DNA of 46,217 nucleotides from Betaproteobacteria bacterium (GTDB lineage Bacteria > Pseudomonadota > Gammaproteobacteria > Burkholderiales > Burkholderiaceae_A). Made by a program: the position numbers and the translations under genes. Within the stretch, counting starts at the first letter, position 1; each line of letters opens with the position of its first letter. The notes beneath the pieces are model-generated. The model had not been told where the DNA came from. It saw only the letters and a program-made list of their open reading frames with translations, and did no database searches. This document shows positions 7,749 to 18,846 of the stretch, one piece after another. The stretch covers positions 1-46,217 of the forward strand of contig JAGWWC010000007.1 in the NCBI GenBank assembly GCA_018970545.1, given 5' to 3'.

Positions 7749-8780
7749 ATGAAAAACGCAAAGGAGTCTTCACCCAATGGCAATACTGCCGAGTCATTGG
7801 CTTTTGGCCAGCGACGCACGGTACTGAAAGCAGGTTCTGCCGCTGCTGCCATGCTCGCCGCCCCGGCAATTGTCAAAGCACAGGCCGGCCCAAAGATCCG
7901 AGTGGGCTATTGGCCAGTCGCCTCGGGGATTCCGTTTTTCGCAGCAGTCGAGCGGGGATTTTTCAAAGAGGCAGGACTCGATGTTGAGGCGGTTCGCTTT
8001 GCGAGTCCGCAGCAGGTAGCAGAGGCCATGCTCGCCGGCCGGCTTGAGGGCAGCTCGAACGGCACTGCTTCGGCCGCTCTTGGAATCGCAGAGCTGGCTC
8101 AGCCGGGACTGTTGAAAATTTTCTGCACCAATCCGACCAACGCAAAATTTGTGCTGGACCAATTCATCGTGGCAAAAGACAGCCCACTGAAGTCGGTGGG
8201 CGATCTGTCTGGAAAAAAAGTCGGCTGTGGCCCAGGTGTACAGAATGTGACCTTGACCCGCGCTGTTTTGGAGCGTGCAGGATCGAAAAACAACCAAATC
8301 ATTGAACTGCCCATCGCGCAGCATGTCGCTGCAATCGCTGCGGGACAAGTGGATGCCGTCTACACACTCGAGCCTACCGGCACCGTTGGCCGTTTAAATG
8401 GAACGACACGCAACCTGGAGGTTGGTGTCATTGCAAAATATGTCCTGGGCGATCCCATGGCGCCTTGGCACGGTGGCTCAGCGAGCCTGACCTCAGAGTT
8501 TATTCAAAAGAATACGGAGGTCACACGTCGCTATATCGCCGCCTACCGAAGGGGTGTTGACCTGGTGAAGAATAAGCCCGCCGAGGCAAGGCCATTTCTG
8601 AAGGGCTATACCGCTATTGAAGGCGCACTCACCAACGAGGTGCCGATGGCTGATTACATGTTCTCCACTGACTTTAAAGCCTCTGATATCGCGGCTTTTC
8701 AGAAATTCTTCGATCTGTTTTCAGACCGCGGCATCTTTAGCAAACGCATCTTGATCGACAGCATCCTTTACAAAGGCTAA
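7749..8780 (+). CDS. NitT/TauT-family ABC transporter substrate-binding protein
   Basis: A 343-residue periplasmic binding protein (SsuA/TauA/NMT1-like). A twin-arginine leader is present: R22-R23 in QRRTVLKAG, a short hydrophobic alanine run, and cleavage probably after AQA46. The mature part starts KIRVGYWPVASGIPFFAAVE and carries the family's GFFKEAGLDVE segment. ATG 7749 is preceded by AAGGAG at 7738-7743; the longer frame from 7638 lies inside atzF and is discounted. Its position after allophanate hydrolase suggests it captures a nitrogen compound (urea-, guanidine- or triazine-like), but the ligand cannot be read from the sequence. An 8-base C tract lies just upstream of the ribosome-binding site. 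Confidence 0.88.
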   Translation: MKNAKESSPNGNTAESLAFGQRRTVLKAGSAAAAMLAAPAIVKAQAGPKIRVGYWPVASGIPFFAAVERGFFKEAGLDVEAVRFASPQQVAEAMLAGRLEGSSNGTASAALGIAELAQPGLLKIFCTNPTNAKFVLDQFIVAKDSPLKSVGDLSGKKVGCGPGVQNVTLTRAVLERAGSKNNQIIELPIAQHVAAIAAGQVDAVYTLEPTGTVGRLNGTTRNLEVGVIAKYVLGDPMAPWHGGSASLTSEFIQKNTEVTRRYIAAYRRGVDLVKNKPAEARPFLKGYTAIEGALTNEVPMADYMFSTDFKASDIAAFQKFFDLFSDRGIFSKRILIDSILYKG

Positions 8781-8782
8781 TC

Positions 8783-9616
8783 ATGTCCAACGAAGGCGTC
8801 AGCACCAACGCCGTAGCCCCTTGGTCCGATCCGCGGGCCGACGGGGCAGCACCCCGCAAAACCGCGGATCTCGCGAAATTTCTCCCGATCGTTGGGCCCT
8901 TCGTCCTGGTGTTGATCTGGGATCTGGTGGTGCGCTTTGGGCTGATCAAAGCAATCCTTTTGCCACCGCCGGCCGCCACGATCGCGACCCTCGTCTCGGG
9001 CATGCTCGGCGGCCCGCTGCTCTTTGACTTCTGGGTGACGCTGTACCGAACGCTCGTTGCCTTTGGGATCGCGGTGCTGCTGGGCATGCCGCTGGGGATC
9101 GCACTGGGCAGCAACGAGCGGGCCTATCGGAGTGTTGAATTTGTCATCGATTTTTTCAGGTCAACACCAGCCTCGGCACTCATTCCACTGTTTCTATTGA
9201 TTTTTGGTACTTCGGACATCAATAAGATTGCGATCGCCTGCTTCGGCGCCTGGTTGCTGGTGGTGTTTAACTGTGCTTACGGCGTGATCAATGCCCGTAA
9301 GCAGCGCATCGCGGCGGCAAAGGTCATGGGGGCTTCTCGCTGGCAGATTTTTAAAGATGTTTTGATTTGGGAAAGTCTACAGGCCTCGTTTGTAGGGCTG
9401 CGATCGGCAGTGTCCATGGCCTTGGTGATTGTGGTGGTGGCCGAGATGTTCATTGGCTCAGAGAGCGGGCTCGGTCACAAAATTATCAATGCGCAACAAG
9501 TGATGAACACGAAAATGATGTATGCCGCAATTATGTCGGCTGGCGTTCTTGGCTACGCACTCAATGTTGCATTTCTGGCACTCGAGAGAAAAATTGTGCA
9601 CTGGAGCGGGCGATGA
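8783..9616 (+). CDS. NitT/TauT-family ABC transporter permease
   Basis: A 277-residue inner-membrane permease of the SsuC/TauC type with about six membrane segments. A non-conserved polar N-terminus of about 30 residues precedes the first segment (FLPIVGPFVLVLIWDLVV). The cytoplasmic EAA loop, which contacts the ATPase, lies near AAKVMGASRWQIFKDVLIWE. It starts 2 nt after the binding-protein stop, and its TGA overlaps the ATG of the ATPase gene (ATGA), so the three are translationally coupled. Confidence 0.9.
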   Translation: MSNEGVSTNAVAPWSDPRADGAAPRKTADLAKFLPIVGPFVLVLIWDLVVRFGLIKAILLPPPAATIATLVSGMLGGPLLFDFWVTLYRTLVAFGIAVLLGMPLGIALGSNERAYRSVEFVIDFFRSTPASALIPLFLLIFGTSDINKIAIACFGAWLLVVFNCAYGVINARKQRIAAAKVMGASRWQIFKDVLIWESLQASFVGLRSAVSMALVIVVVAEMFIGSESGLGHKIINAQQVMNTKMMYAAIMSAGVLGYALNVAFLALERKIVHWSGR

Positions 9617-10434
9617 CCCAAGTCATTAATGCGCCGATGATCGTTGATGTACCCAAACCCCATTTTCGGCCGGGTCCGCTGGGCACCCACATCACGATCC
9701 GTGGCCTCACCAAATACTTTGCGGGATGGCCACTTTACGAAAACTTTGACCTTGATATTCCCAAGGGCAAGATTGTGTCGATCTTCGGTCCGAACGGCTG
9801 CGGTAAGTCGACCCTGATCAATATGATTTCTGGACTGATTCCGATCGATTCAGGTGAGATTCTCTTTGATGGAAAGTCGCTGAAAGACACCACGATCGGC
9901 TATGTATTCCAAAACTACCGCGAAGCGCTTTTTCCGTGGTGGAGGACAATCGATAACATCGCCTATCCACTCAAACTCATGGGAAAATCCAAGGCAGAAG
10001 TAGATCGACGCGTCGAAGAGCTGGTCGACTCCTTTGATGTGAAATTTGATCTGAACCGCTACCCCTACGAACTTTCAGGGGGGCAGCAGCAGACCGCTTC
10101 GATCATGCGAGCGCTCGCTCCCAATCCAGAGGTTCTCTTCTTGGATGAACCATTTTCTGCTCTGGATTTTGAGATGACACTTTTTATCCGGGAAAAGCTT
10201 CAAGAAGTCTTTATCAAAACCCAGACTACGATGATGCTCGTGTCTCATGATCTCGAGGAGGCGGTCTATCTCGCCGACCAGATCTTACTGCTGACCAAGC
10301 GGCCGACCTCAATCGCCGATATACTTTCTTATGATGACCCGCGGCCCCGAACGACTGCAACCCTTTCCGAAGCAAGTTTTATCGCAACCAAGAAGAAGAG
10401 CCTAGAGATCTTCCAACGCGAAGTCCGCAAATGA
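9613..10434 (+). CDS. NitT/TauT-family ABC transporter ATP-binding protein
   Basis: A 273-residue ATPase that powers the adjacent permease. Walker A is GPNGCGKST at 59-67, the Q-loop is in FQNYREALFPWW, the signature is LSGGQQQ at 154-160, Walker B is VLFLDEP (D178, E179), and the H-loop is LVSHDLEEA. The residue after the signature is T161 where most relatives have Arg. The frame is open from 9367, but ATG 9613 overlaps the permease stop and begins the true protein. Its TGA again overlaps the ATG of the GntR gene (ATGA at 10431). Confidence 0.92.
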   Translation: MTQVINAPMIVDVPKPHFRPGPLGTHITIRGLTKYFAGWPLYENFDLDIPKGKIVSIFGPNGCGKSTLINMISGLIPIDSGEILFDGKSLKDTTIGYVFQNYREALFPWWRTIDNIAYPLKLMGKSKAEVDRRVEELVDSFDVKFDLNRYPYELSGGQQQTASIMRALAPNPEVLFLDEPFSALDFEMTLFIREKLQEVFIKTQTTMMLVSHDLEEAVYLADQILLLTKRPTSIADILSYDDPRPRTTATLSEASFIATKKKSLEIFQREVRK

Positions 10435-11168
10435 TTTCCCAACCGGCCCCCGAGAGTTCGCGCGCTTTATTAAGCGAGGACGCCTACCAGCAAATCAAGG
10501 ATGCGCTGAACAATTTTCTCCTGGTTCCTGGAGATCGATTCACTGAAACCCAACTGTCTGAGCAGCTCAATGTCTCGCGTACACCCATTCGCCAAGCACT
10601 TTTTCGCCTTCAGCAAGAGGGCTTCGTGGAGGTCTTGTTCCGTAACGGCTGGCGGGTACTTCCCCTGGACTTCGCGAAGTTCGATGCACTCTACGACTTT
10701 CGAATTCTGATTGAGACCGACGCAATTCAGCGGCTTTGTGATGGCCGCTCATCGGGTCGCCCACCCAAATCCAACATCCAGCTCCAGGCGCTCAGCGAAG
10801 TCTGGCTTGCCCCAAAAGCGAAACGACTTTCCGAGGCGCATCAAGTAAGCCAGCTCGATGAGGCCTTTCATTGCGCAATTGTTGAGGCGGCAGGTAATCC
10901 TGCAATCGCCCGGACTCACCGGGAGATCACGGAGAAAATTCGGGTGATTCGACGCCTTGATTTCACTCGAAATCCCAGAATCGATACGACCTACGATGAG
11001 CATGCCAAGATTCTTCGGGCCATCTTGAATCAGCGCGCCGATCAGGCCCGCATGCTCATCAAAGCCCATATCGAAGTCAGCCAGCTTGAGGTCCGTAAAA
11101 TTACGCTCCATCAACTCGAGTCGGCCCGCAGCCGGCCGAGGACGTCACGAGAGCTTGCCGAGGGCTAG
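10431..11168 (+). CDS. GntR/FCD-family transcriptional regulator
   Basis: A 245-residue regulator with an N-terminal winged helix (residues about 10-80, recognition region TETQLSEQLNVSRTPIRQAL) and a C-terminal all-helical FCD ligand domain. The FCD metal ligands are all present: D143 and H147 (LDEAFHCAIVEAAGN), H191 and H213. It is coupled to the transporter genes by an ATGA overlap and very probably controls this operon. The TTGTATACAA palindrome upstream of atzF is the best candidate site. The 3' end overlaps the convergent aminotransferase gene by 24 bp. Confidence 0.9.
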   Translation: MISQPAPESSRALLSEDAYQQIKDALNNFLLVPGDRFTETQLSEQLNVSRTPIRQALFRLQQEGFVEVLFRNGWRVLPLDFAKFDALYDFRILIETDAIQRLCDGRSSGRPPKSNIQLQALSEVWLAPKAKRLSEAHQVSQLDEAFHCAIVEAAGNPAIARTHREITEKIRVIRRLDFTRNPRIDTTYDEHAKILRAILNQRADQARMLIKAHIEVSQLEVRKITLHQLESARSRPRTSRELAEG

Positions 11169-12272
11169 CCGCAGATGGCCCAGGGTGCGATCTGGGTTCT
11201 GAAGTTTTTCTAAGCCAAACAAGCCAATCCGCCAACTCCTAAATTCGGCAGACTCATCGCACTGCAGAGGCACCCCCGCCGCGGTCTGCAGGCCAAGCGC
11301 TATAAATTTCTTGCCAGATTGAATGTCGGGATCAGTGGTAAAACTGACCACCACGCAGGGCGCCTGAAATCCCTCGGCAGCAACACTCGGATACCCAGCG
11401 GCCTCAATGAGCTTTCGGACTTGCTTCCCAAGGGATTCCTGTTGATGTCGTGTCTGCTCAAAGCCGCAGTCTCGCGTCTCCTGCATCACATCCCTTAAGC
11501 GGGTGAGCGCATCCGTTGGCATGGTGGTGTGGTAGACATGGGATCCTGCCTCATAGGTCTCCACAACCTGCAGCCACTTTTTTAAATCGCAGGCATAACT
11601 GGAGCTTACGGTCTGATCAATGGCTGCTCTGGCGCGCTCACTTAACATCACCATTGCGCAGCAAGGTGAACCACTCCAACCTTTTTGAGGCGCCGAAATC
11701 AGAACATCAACCCCTGTGGCCCGCATATCGACCCACATTGCGCCAGAAGCAATGCAATCCAGAACAAACAAGCCGCCAGCGGCATGCGTGGCTGCCGCAA
11801 CCCGACTCAGGTAATGATCCGGGAGGATCATTCCAGCGGAGGTCTCCACATGAGGAGCAAAAACAACTGCCGGACGCTCTCGCAGAATCGTTGCCTCGAC
11901 CTCTTCGATCGGGTGCGGCGCCCAAGGCGCCTGCGCACTCGGGCCCATTGGCCGAGCCTTCAGCACAACGGATTGACTGGTAATGGCCCCCATCTCGATG
12001 ATCTGGCTCCAGCGATAACTGAACCAACCATTGCGCAAAATAACGACCTTTTTTCCTCCGGCGAACTGCCGGGCGACTGCCTCCATGCCGAAAGTACCAC
12101 TTCCCGGAATCAACGCCACGGAGCGGGCGCCATAAACCTGCTTCAGTATGGCGGAGATATCGCAGACCACGCGCTGAAAGCGCTTGGACATGTGATTCAA
12201 TGCGCGGTCGGTGTAGACGACCGAAAACTCCAGCAATCCATCGGGATCAACATTTGGCAGCAGACCCGGCAT
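11145..12272 (-). CDS. Class V PLP-dependent aminotransferase (alanine-glyoxylate aminotransferase-like)
   Basis: A 375-residue aminotransferase of fold type I, class V. The PLP Schiff-base lysine is K197 in SAPQKGWSG and the pyridine-contacting aspartate is D172 in FVLDCIASG. The phosphate-binding GSGTFGMEA and the HVETSAG segment match the AGXT/serine-pyruvate/phosphonate group. Substrates cannot be separated by eye: alanine-glyoxylate, serine-pyruvate or 2-aminoethylphosphonate-pyruvate transamination are all possible. A GGGAG ribosome-binding site precedes the ATG at 12272. It is divergent from the cupin gene (111 nt between starts) and its 3' end overlaps the GntR gene tail to tail. Confidence 0.85.
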   Translation of the reverse strand: MPGLLPNVDPDGLLEFSVVYTDRALNHMSKRFQRVVCDISAILKQVYGARSVALIPGSGTFGMEAVARQFAGGKKVVILRNGWFSYRWSQIIEMGAITSQSVVLKARPMGPSAQAPWAPHPIEEVEATILRERPAVVFAPHVETSAGMILPDHYLSRVAAATHAAGGLFVLDCIASGAMWVDMRATGVDVLISAPQKGWSGSPCCAMVMLSERARAAIDQTVSSSYACDLKKWLQVVETYEAGSHVYHTTMPTDALTRLRDVMQETRDCGFEQTRHQQESLGKQVRKLIEAAGYPSVAAEGFQAPCVVVSFTTDPDIQSGKKFIALGLQTAAGVPLQCDESAEFRSWRIGLFGLEKLQNPDRTLGHLRLALGKLS

Positions 12273-12383
12273 AGCTCTCCCTTTCCTTTTTTTCTAATTT
12301 CTTTGGCATTTCAACATCAAAGCGCCACGATTTCAACCGGCTCAGCCCATTCGAACAACGGTTTCGGCGTGTAAACTCACACT

Positions 12384-12653
12384 ATGAGCCCCAAAGATTT
12401 TCTTGTCATGGCCCAGACTGAAGGCTTTGCAAATCCCGTAGAGGTTCACCGGGAGCCGGACGGATTTCTCGATCTTCACGAACACTCATTTGAAGCCAAA
12501 GCCTTGATCCTCGATGGCGAGATTGAGATCGGCGATGCCCAACAACGCCGTCAATACCGAGCCGGCGAAATATTTCATCTTCAAAAAAACCAGCCGCACT
12601 GGGAACGCTATGGTCCTTCAGGAGTTCGTTATCTCTCCGCACGAAAAGAGTAG
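12384..12653 (+). CDS. Small cupin-domain protein
   Basis: An 89-residue single-domain cupin. Motif 1 is seen in DLHEHSFEAKALILDGEIEI and motif 2 in YRAGEIFHLQKNQPHWERYG; H33, H35 and a Glu in motif 1 and H76 in motif 2 are plausible metal ligands. Such proteins are often ascribed sugar, quercetinase-like or sensory roles, none of which can be chosen here. There is no ribosome-binding site, and a TAAACT hexamer (12372-12377) lies 6 nt before the ATG, so the message might be leaderless. An MFS gene follows after 42 nt. Confidence 0.75.
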   Translation: MSPKDFLVMAQTEGFANPVEVHREPDGFLDLHEHSFEAKALILDGEIEIGDAQQRRQYRAGEIFHLQKNQPHWERYGPSGVRYLSARKE

Positions 12654-12695
12654 CGTCCGATTGAATCAAAAGAAATCAATGACGAAGACTCCAGC

Positions 12696-13880
12696 ATGAC
12701 CGCTCGTGGGTCTGCCGAGAGTATTTTGGGGGTTACGCTGGCCGCCTTTTGTAGCATGGCCGCCATGCGGCTTTCCGATCCCCTGCTGCCGGCGATTTCG
12801 AATGAATTCAGTATTCTCACGGGCGAGGCCGCACAGATTGCCAGTGCGTTTGCGATTGCCTATGGCATCAGTCAATTTGTATTTGGCCCGCTTGCCGATC
12901 GATTCGGCAAACTCAGAACACTGGGCTGGGCCGTATGTTCATCCGTCGTGGCCAACTGCGCCGTGGGGCTATCGACGCACTTTGAGACCATCGTGTTTTG
13001 GCGGGCAGTCGCGGGGGCAACTACCGCCGGTGTCGTGCCATTGGCAATGGCCTGGATTGGCGAAACGGTCTCGTATACGGATCGACAGACCACACTTGCT
13101 CGGTTTCTCTTTGGGGTGCTCGGCGGTGCGATTGGCGGCCAGATCATTGGGGGAGTCTGTGCCGATCTCGGTCATTGGCGAGCCGGTTTTTTTCTAATTG
13201 CGGCGCTGTATCTGCTTTGCTGGCTGCAGCTGCGCCTGAGTGGCCAACTGAAAGTCTCAATCGAACGTGGTCATTCCGCTTATCGCGTCTCTGCACTGAC
13301 CCATTTTCGGAATGTTTTCTCGGCGTCCTGGTCTCGATTTATCCTGCTCGTAGTCGGTATCGAAGGCTGCTTTCTGTACGGTGCGCTCGTCTTTATTCCC
13401 TCTTATCTTCACTTGGAGCAGCACTTCTCACTTACCGAAGCGGGCCTGCTGATGGCCAGCTTTGGCTTGGGCGGCCTGCTTTACGCGAGCACTGCAGGCC
13501 GACTGTTGAAACGACTCGGGGAGGCGGGCCTTGTTCGCAGCGGTGGGGTCTTGCTGTGCGCGGCTTTTCTCACGCTCTTGGCGACAGGTCTCTGGCTTAT
13601 TCCCGCAGTGGCAATATTTGCGATGGGTCTCGGGCTTTATATGTTGCACAACACATTGCAAACCCAGGCTACACAAATGACCCCCGCATCAAGGGGCACT
13701 GCGATGTCACTCTTTGCTTGTTCCTTGTTTCTCGGGCAGTCAATCGGCATCAGTGCTGCGGGATCAATTGTCAATCAATTCGGTTTCGATCCTCTGTTTT
13801 GGATCGCGGGGATTTCGCTTTTGGTTCTATCGATTTGGATTGCAGCGATATTAAATCGCGGTCATCGAAACCAGGATTAA
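12696..13880 (+). CDS. MFS transporter
   Basis: A 394-residue major facilitator with about 12 membrane segments. Motif A between TM2 and TM3 reads FGPLADRFGKLRTLGWA. The N-terminus contains MRLSDPLLPAISNEFS, which resembles the drug:H+ antiporter 1 (arabinose-efflux/YbfB-like) subgroup. Direction of transport and substrate are not evident. The gene follows the cupin gene with a 42-nt gap and is convergent with ligC, with only 7 nt between the two stops and no visible terminator. Confidence 0.85.
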   Translation: MTARGSAESILGVTLAAFCSMAAMRLSDPLLPAISNEFSILTGEAAQIASAFAIAYGISQFVFGPLADRFGKLRTLGWAVCSSVVANCAVGLSTHFETIVFWRAVAGATTAGVVPLAMAWIGETVSYTDRQTTLARFLFGVLGGAIGGQIIGGVCADLGHWRAGFFLIAALYLLCWLQLRLSGQLKVSIERGHSAYRVSALTHFRNVFSASWSRFILLVVGIEGCFLYGALVFIPSYLHLEQHFSLTEAGLLMASFGLGGLLYASTAGRLLKRLGEAGLVRSGGVLLCAAFLTLLATGLWLIPAVAIFAMGLGLYMLHNTLQTQATQMTPASRGTAMSLFACSLFLGQSIGISAAGSIVNQFGFDPLFWIAGISLLVLSIWIAAILNRGHRNQD

Positions 13881-13887
13881 AGAGGCC

Positions 13888-15710
<1,823 letters not shown>

Positions 15711-16163
15711 TTAAGCACCCTTCAGATTTCTGGATTGACCACCGCTGCCCTGGGGCTGACGATGGGGCTGGGCATCACCGTCTTCTCCAAGAATTCGGTT
15801 GCCCTCTGGCGAACGGCCACCACGAACCATCATCTCCCGATACTCCTGCTCGGTCATGCCGGTCATGCTTCCAGCCATCTGCTGAAAACTCAGGCCATCG
15901 GTGGCGCCAATCTTGGCCAAGAAATAAATATTTCCGCCCAGACGAATACACCAGTTCAGATCGCGGGCCAACACTGCCTGCCTCTGCTCCGCAGTCATGG
16001 GCCATTCACTCAAATAGGCCCGCTCGTCTGATTTAAACCGAGCGCGATTCTCAGGCTTCATTAACGACATACAGAACTGATTGAGCCAATAGCCCTTACG
16101 CGATTGATCGGCATCAAAAATCGTGGTGCCCGGGATATCCAGGTAAGGCTTATTCAGTGCCAT
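15711..16163 (-). CDS. ligA: Protocatechuate 4,5-dioxygenase alpha subunit (LigA)
   Basis: A 150-residue helical LigA subunit that caps the LigB active site. The opening LDIPGTTIFDADQSRKGY and the internal RDLNWCIRLGGNIYFLAKIG are diagnostic. The C-terminal 30 residues are rich in Gly, Gln and Arg and look disordered. The gene starts 3 nt after the ligI stop and ends exactly where ligB begins. It has no activity alone; the functional enzyme is LigA2B2. Confidence 0.97.
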   Translation of the reverse strand: MALNKPYLDIPGTTIFDADQSRKGYWLNQFCMSLMKPENRARFKSDERAYLSEWPMTAEQRQAVLARDLNWCIRLGGNIYFLAKIGATDGLSFQQMAGSMTGMTEQEYREMMVRGGRSPEGNRILGEDGDAQPHRQPQGSGGQSRNLKGA

Positions 16164-16166
16164 GGT

Positions 16167-17099
16167 CTAGCACTCCTCGGGCCAATAAAGCCGCATTGGA
16201 TTATTCACCAGCAGTTTTTTCTGCAACTCGACTGTCGGGGCAATCTGGGGGATAAAGTCCACCAGCAGACCGTCATCCGGCATATGGTCTTTTAAGTTTG
16301 GGTGCGGCCAGTCGGTACCCCAAAGCACACGATCCGAAAATTCATTCACAACGCGAAGCGCAAACGGCACGACATCTCGATAAGCGCGGACCTCGCCGTT
16401 TAGGGCGGGCGGGCCGGAGACCGAGAGTCGCTCTGGGCAGCTGACCTTACTCCAGACATTTGGATGCTCGCGCATGAACTTTAGAAACAAACCGAACTGC
16501 GGTCCCTCGACGGGCTGACGGACATCGGGCCGGCCCATATGGTCCACCACTACCGTTGTGGGTAATGACGTGAAAAAATCCCAAAGCTCTGGCAGATCAA
16601 CCGCTTCAAAGTAAATTACAACATGCCACTTCCAATTGACGATTCGGTTCGCGATCTCCAAGAGCTCATCTTTAGGCGTAAAGTCGACGAGCCGCTTTAC
16701 AAAATTAAATCGCACCCCCCGCACGCCAGCATCATGCAGTGCCTGAATTTCCGTGTCGGTGATGCTGCGGCGAACAGTCGCAATCCCTCGGGCCCGGCCC
16801 CCACTATGGCTGAGCGCATCGACCATCGCGCGGTTGTCCGCACCGTGGCAGGTGGCCTGCACCACGACATTTCGCGCCACCCCGAGGTGGTCCCGAAGGG
16901 CAAAGAGCTGGGCTTTTGACGCATCACAGGGCGTGTACTTTCGCTCTGGCGCATAAGGAAATTGATCTCCCGGCCCGAACACGTGGCAGTGCGCATCGAC
17001 TGTGCCTGCCGGTAACTGAAATCGCGGCTTCGACGGCCCGGAGCACCAATCCAGCCATCCTGCGGTTTTTACAAAATCACCCGTTGTTGGAGCGCTCAT
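16167..17099 (-). CDS. ligI: 2-pyrone-4,6-dicarboxylate hydrolase (LigI)
   Basis: A 310-residue amidohydrolase-superfamily lactonase that opens 2-pyrone-4,6-dicarboxylate to 4-oxalomesaconate. The first-strand motif is D35-A-H37-C-H39 (DAHCHVFGP) and the catalytic aspartate is D263 (VLWGTDWPHPN), as in the metal-independent LigI family. ATG 17099 starts 7 nt after the ligK stop. The longer frame from TTG 17114 would overlap ligK and is less likely. It sits between ligK and ligA. Confidence 0.93.
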   Translation of the reverse strand: MSAPTTGDFVKTAGWLDWCSGPSKPRFQLPAGTVDAHCHVFGPGDQFPYAPERKYTPCDASKAQLFALRDHLGVARNVVVQATCHGADNRAMVDALSHSGGRARGIATVRRSITDTEIQALHDAGVRGVRFNFVKRLVDFTPKDELLEIANRIVNWKWHVVIYFEAVDLPELWDFFTSLPTTVVVDHMGRPDVRQPVEGPQFGLFLKFMREHPNVWSKVSCPERLSVSGPPALNGEVRAYRDVVPFALRVVNEFSDRVLWGTDWPHPNLKDHMPDDGLLVDFIPQIAPTVELQKKLLVNNPMRLYWPEEC

Positions 17100-17106
17100 G
17101 ATTTGC

Positions 17107-17790
17107 CTAGTCAATGTATTTCAGGCCTTTGTTGGCCAGTGGCTCCCGCATGCTGTACATATCCAGGCCCAATACGCCACTGGCGAGTTTCTCCCGCTTT
17201 GCGGCCTCGTTGGCTTCACGGGCTAGCGCAGCCTTCAAAGTCGCGGCGGCCTTTGCCCTGGGCACACAGACGATACCGTCGTCATCAGCCACGATCACAT
17301 CACCAGGATGGACCAGCATGCCTGCGCAGACCACCGGGACATTGACCGAACCAAGGGTTTCCTTGATACAGCCCTTGCTAGAGACTGTCTTACTCCAGAC
17401 AGGAAAAGCCATTTCGTTGAGCGTCTTGATATCGCGCACACCCGCGTCAATCACCAAAGCGCGGGCGCCCCGGGCCTGAAAGCTTGTCGCGAGTAAATCA
17501 CCAAAATAACCATCGGTACATTCGGCTGTGACGGCGGCCACCACAATATCGCCAGGCTGAATCTGCTCAGCGACCACATGCATCATCCAGTTATCTCCGG
17601 GGTGCAGCAAAACGGTAACCGCCGTCCCAGAGATCTGTACGCCGCGCTGAATGGGGCGCATATAGGGCGCAAGCAGGCCAACTCGGCCCATGGCTTCGTG
17701 AACAGTCGCAGAGCCCAATGGCCCAAGCGCATCTGCAGTTTGCCGGTCTGTGCGCACGATGTTTCGATACACCACGCCAAGCTCAAACAT
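17107..17790 (-). CDS. ligK: 4-carboxy-4-hydroxy-2-oxoadipate aldolase/oxaloacetate decarboxylase (LigK)
   Basis: A 227-residue class II aldolase of the RraA-like fold that splits 4-carboxy-4-hydroxy-2-oxoadipate into pyruvate and oxaloacetate, the last step of the pathway. The family segments [51 protein letters not shown] and [12 protein letters not shown] (divalent-metal and substrate region) are all present. ATG 17790 has AGAGGA eight bases upstream and starts 1 nt after the ligJ stop. The longer frame to 17880 overlaps ligJ and is discounted. Confidence 0.95.
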   Translation of the reverse strand: MFELGVVYRNIVRTDRQTADALGPLGSATVHEAMGRVGLLAPYMRPIQRGVQISGTAVTVLLHPGDNWMMHVVAEQIQPGDIVVAAVTAECTDGYFGDLLATSFQARGARALVIDAGVRDIKTLNEMAFPVWSKTVSSKGCIKETLGSVNVPVVCAGMLVHPGDVIVADDDGIVCVPRAKAAATLKAALAREANEAAKREKLASGVLGLDMYSMREPLANKGLKYID

Positions 17791-17791
17791 C

Positions 17792-18838
17792 TTAAAGTCC
17801 TCTCGCGTTAAGGGCAGCATCCAATCGGGGGTAAACGCGCCGAGCGTTTGCTTCGAACACTTTATAGCGCTGCTCAGCATTTAAATTCGGGGTCGCCAGA
17901 ACATAACGCTTTGTATCATCGAAATAATGACCAGTCTCTGGATCGATTCCTCGCACTGCACCGATCATTTCGGAGGCAAAGAGAATGTTGTCCACCGGGA
18001 TGACTTGCGTTAAAAGATTAATTCCGGGCTGATGGTATACACACGTGTCAAAAAAGATATTTTTCAGTAAATGCTCAACGAGCAGGGGCTTTTTCAGCTC
18101 TTGTGCAAGCCCCCGATAACGACCCCAATGATACGGCGCCGCTCCGCCACCATGCGGAATCACGAATTTCAGAGTTGGAAAATCTTTAAATAGATCGCCT
18201 TGAATCAGCTGCATGACGGCGGTCGTATCCGCATTAATGTAATGGGCACCTGTTGTATGAAAGCAGGCATTGCAGCTTGTGGAGACGTGAATCATTGCAG
18301 GAATATCCAACTCCACCATCTTTTCGTAGATCGGATACCAATGACGATCGGTGAGCGGCGGGCTATTCCAGTGGCCGCCAGACGGATCCGGATTCAGATT
18401 AATGCCGACCATACCGAACTCTTTAACACAGCGCTCCATTTCAGGGATACAGGTCTTTGGATCGGCGCCGGGTGACTGCGGCAGCATGGCAGCACCAATG
18501 AAATGTTCCGGAAAAAGCTGAGATACCCGGTAACAAAGCTCATTGCAGATGGCCGCCCAGGTCGACGACACATTGAAATCGCCGATGTGATGCGCCATGA
18601 AGCTGGCCCGCGGACTGAAAATCGTGAGATCCGAGCCGCGCTCACGCATCTTTGCCAGCTGATTGGCTTGAATTGACTCCCGAAGCGCATCATCGCTGAT
18701 GTGCAGCTCGGAGACCTTCGGCATCACAACTGGGTCTTTGATTCCTGCGATCTGACGATTCCTCCAATCCTCTAGCGCTTTCGGCGCAGTTGTGTAGTGG
18801 CCGTGTATATCAATGACGATTGGCTGCTGAAGGCTCAT
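17792..18838 (-). CDS. ligJ: 4-oxalomesaconate hydratase (LigJ)
   Basis: A 348-residue amidohydrolase-fold hydratase that adds water to 4-oxalomesaconate, giving 4-carboxy-4-hydroxy-2-oxoadipate. The metal-site motif D10-I-H12-G-H14 is at the N-terminus, with [19 protein letters not shown] and [18 protein letters not shown] in the body as in characterised LigJ/PmdE proteins. The C-terminal [15 protein letters not shown] carries the superfamily's conserved acidic position. ATG 18838 follows the ModA-like gene by 8 nt, and ligK follows after 1 nt. Confidence 0.95.
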   Translation of the reverse strand: MSLQQPIVIDIHGHYTTAPKALEDWRNRQIAGIKDPVVMPKVSELHISDDALRESIQANQLAKMRERGSDLTIFSPRASFMAHHIGDFNVSSTWAAICNELCYRVSQLFPEHFIGAAMLPQSPGADPKTCIPEMERCVKEFGMVGINLNPDPSGGHWNSPPLTDRHWYPIYEKMVELDIPAMIHVSTSCNACFHTTGAHYINADTTAVMQLIQGDLFKDFPTLKFVIPHGGGAAPYHWGRYRGLAQELKKPLLVEHLLKNIFFDTCVYHQPGINLLTQVIPVDNILFASEMIGAVRGIDPETGHYFDDTKRYVLATPNLNAEQRYKVFEANARRVYPRLDAALNARGL

Positions 18839-18846
18839 GGGTGATC

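Noticed and set aside
13881-13887. Rho-independent terminator between the convergent MFS and ligC genes
   Set aside because: Only 7 nt separate the stops, and no GC-rich stem with a T tract is visible around them.
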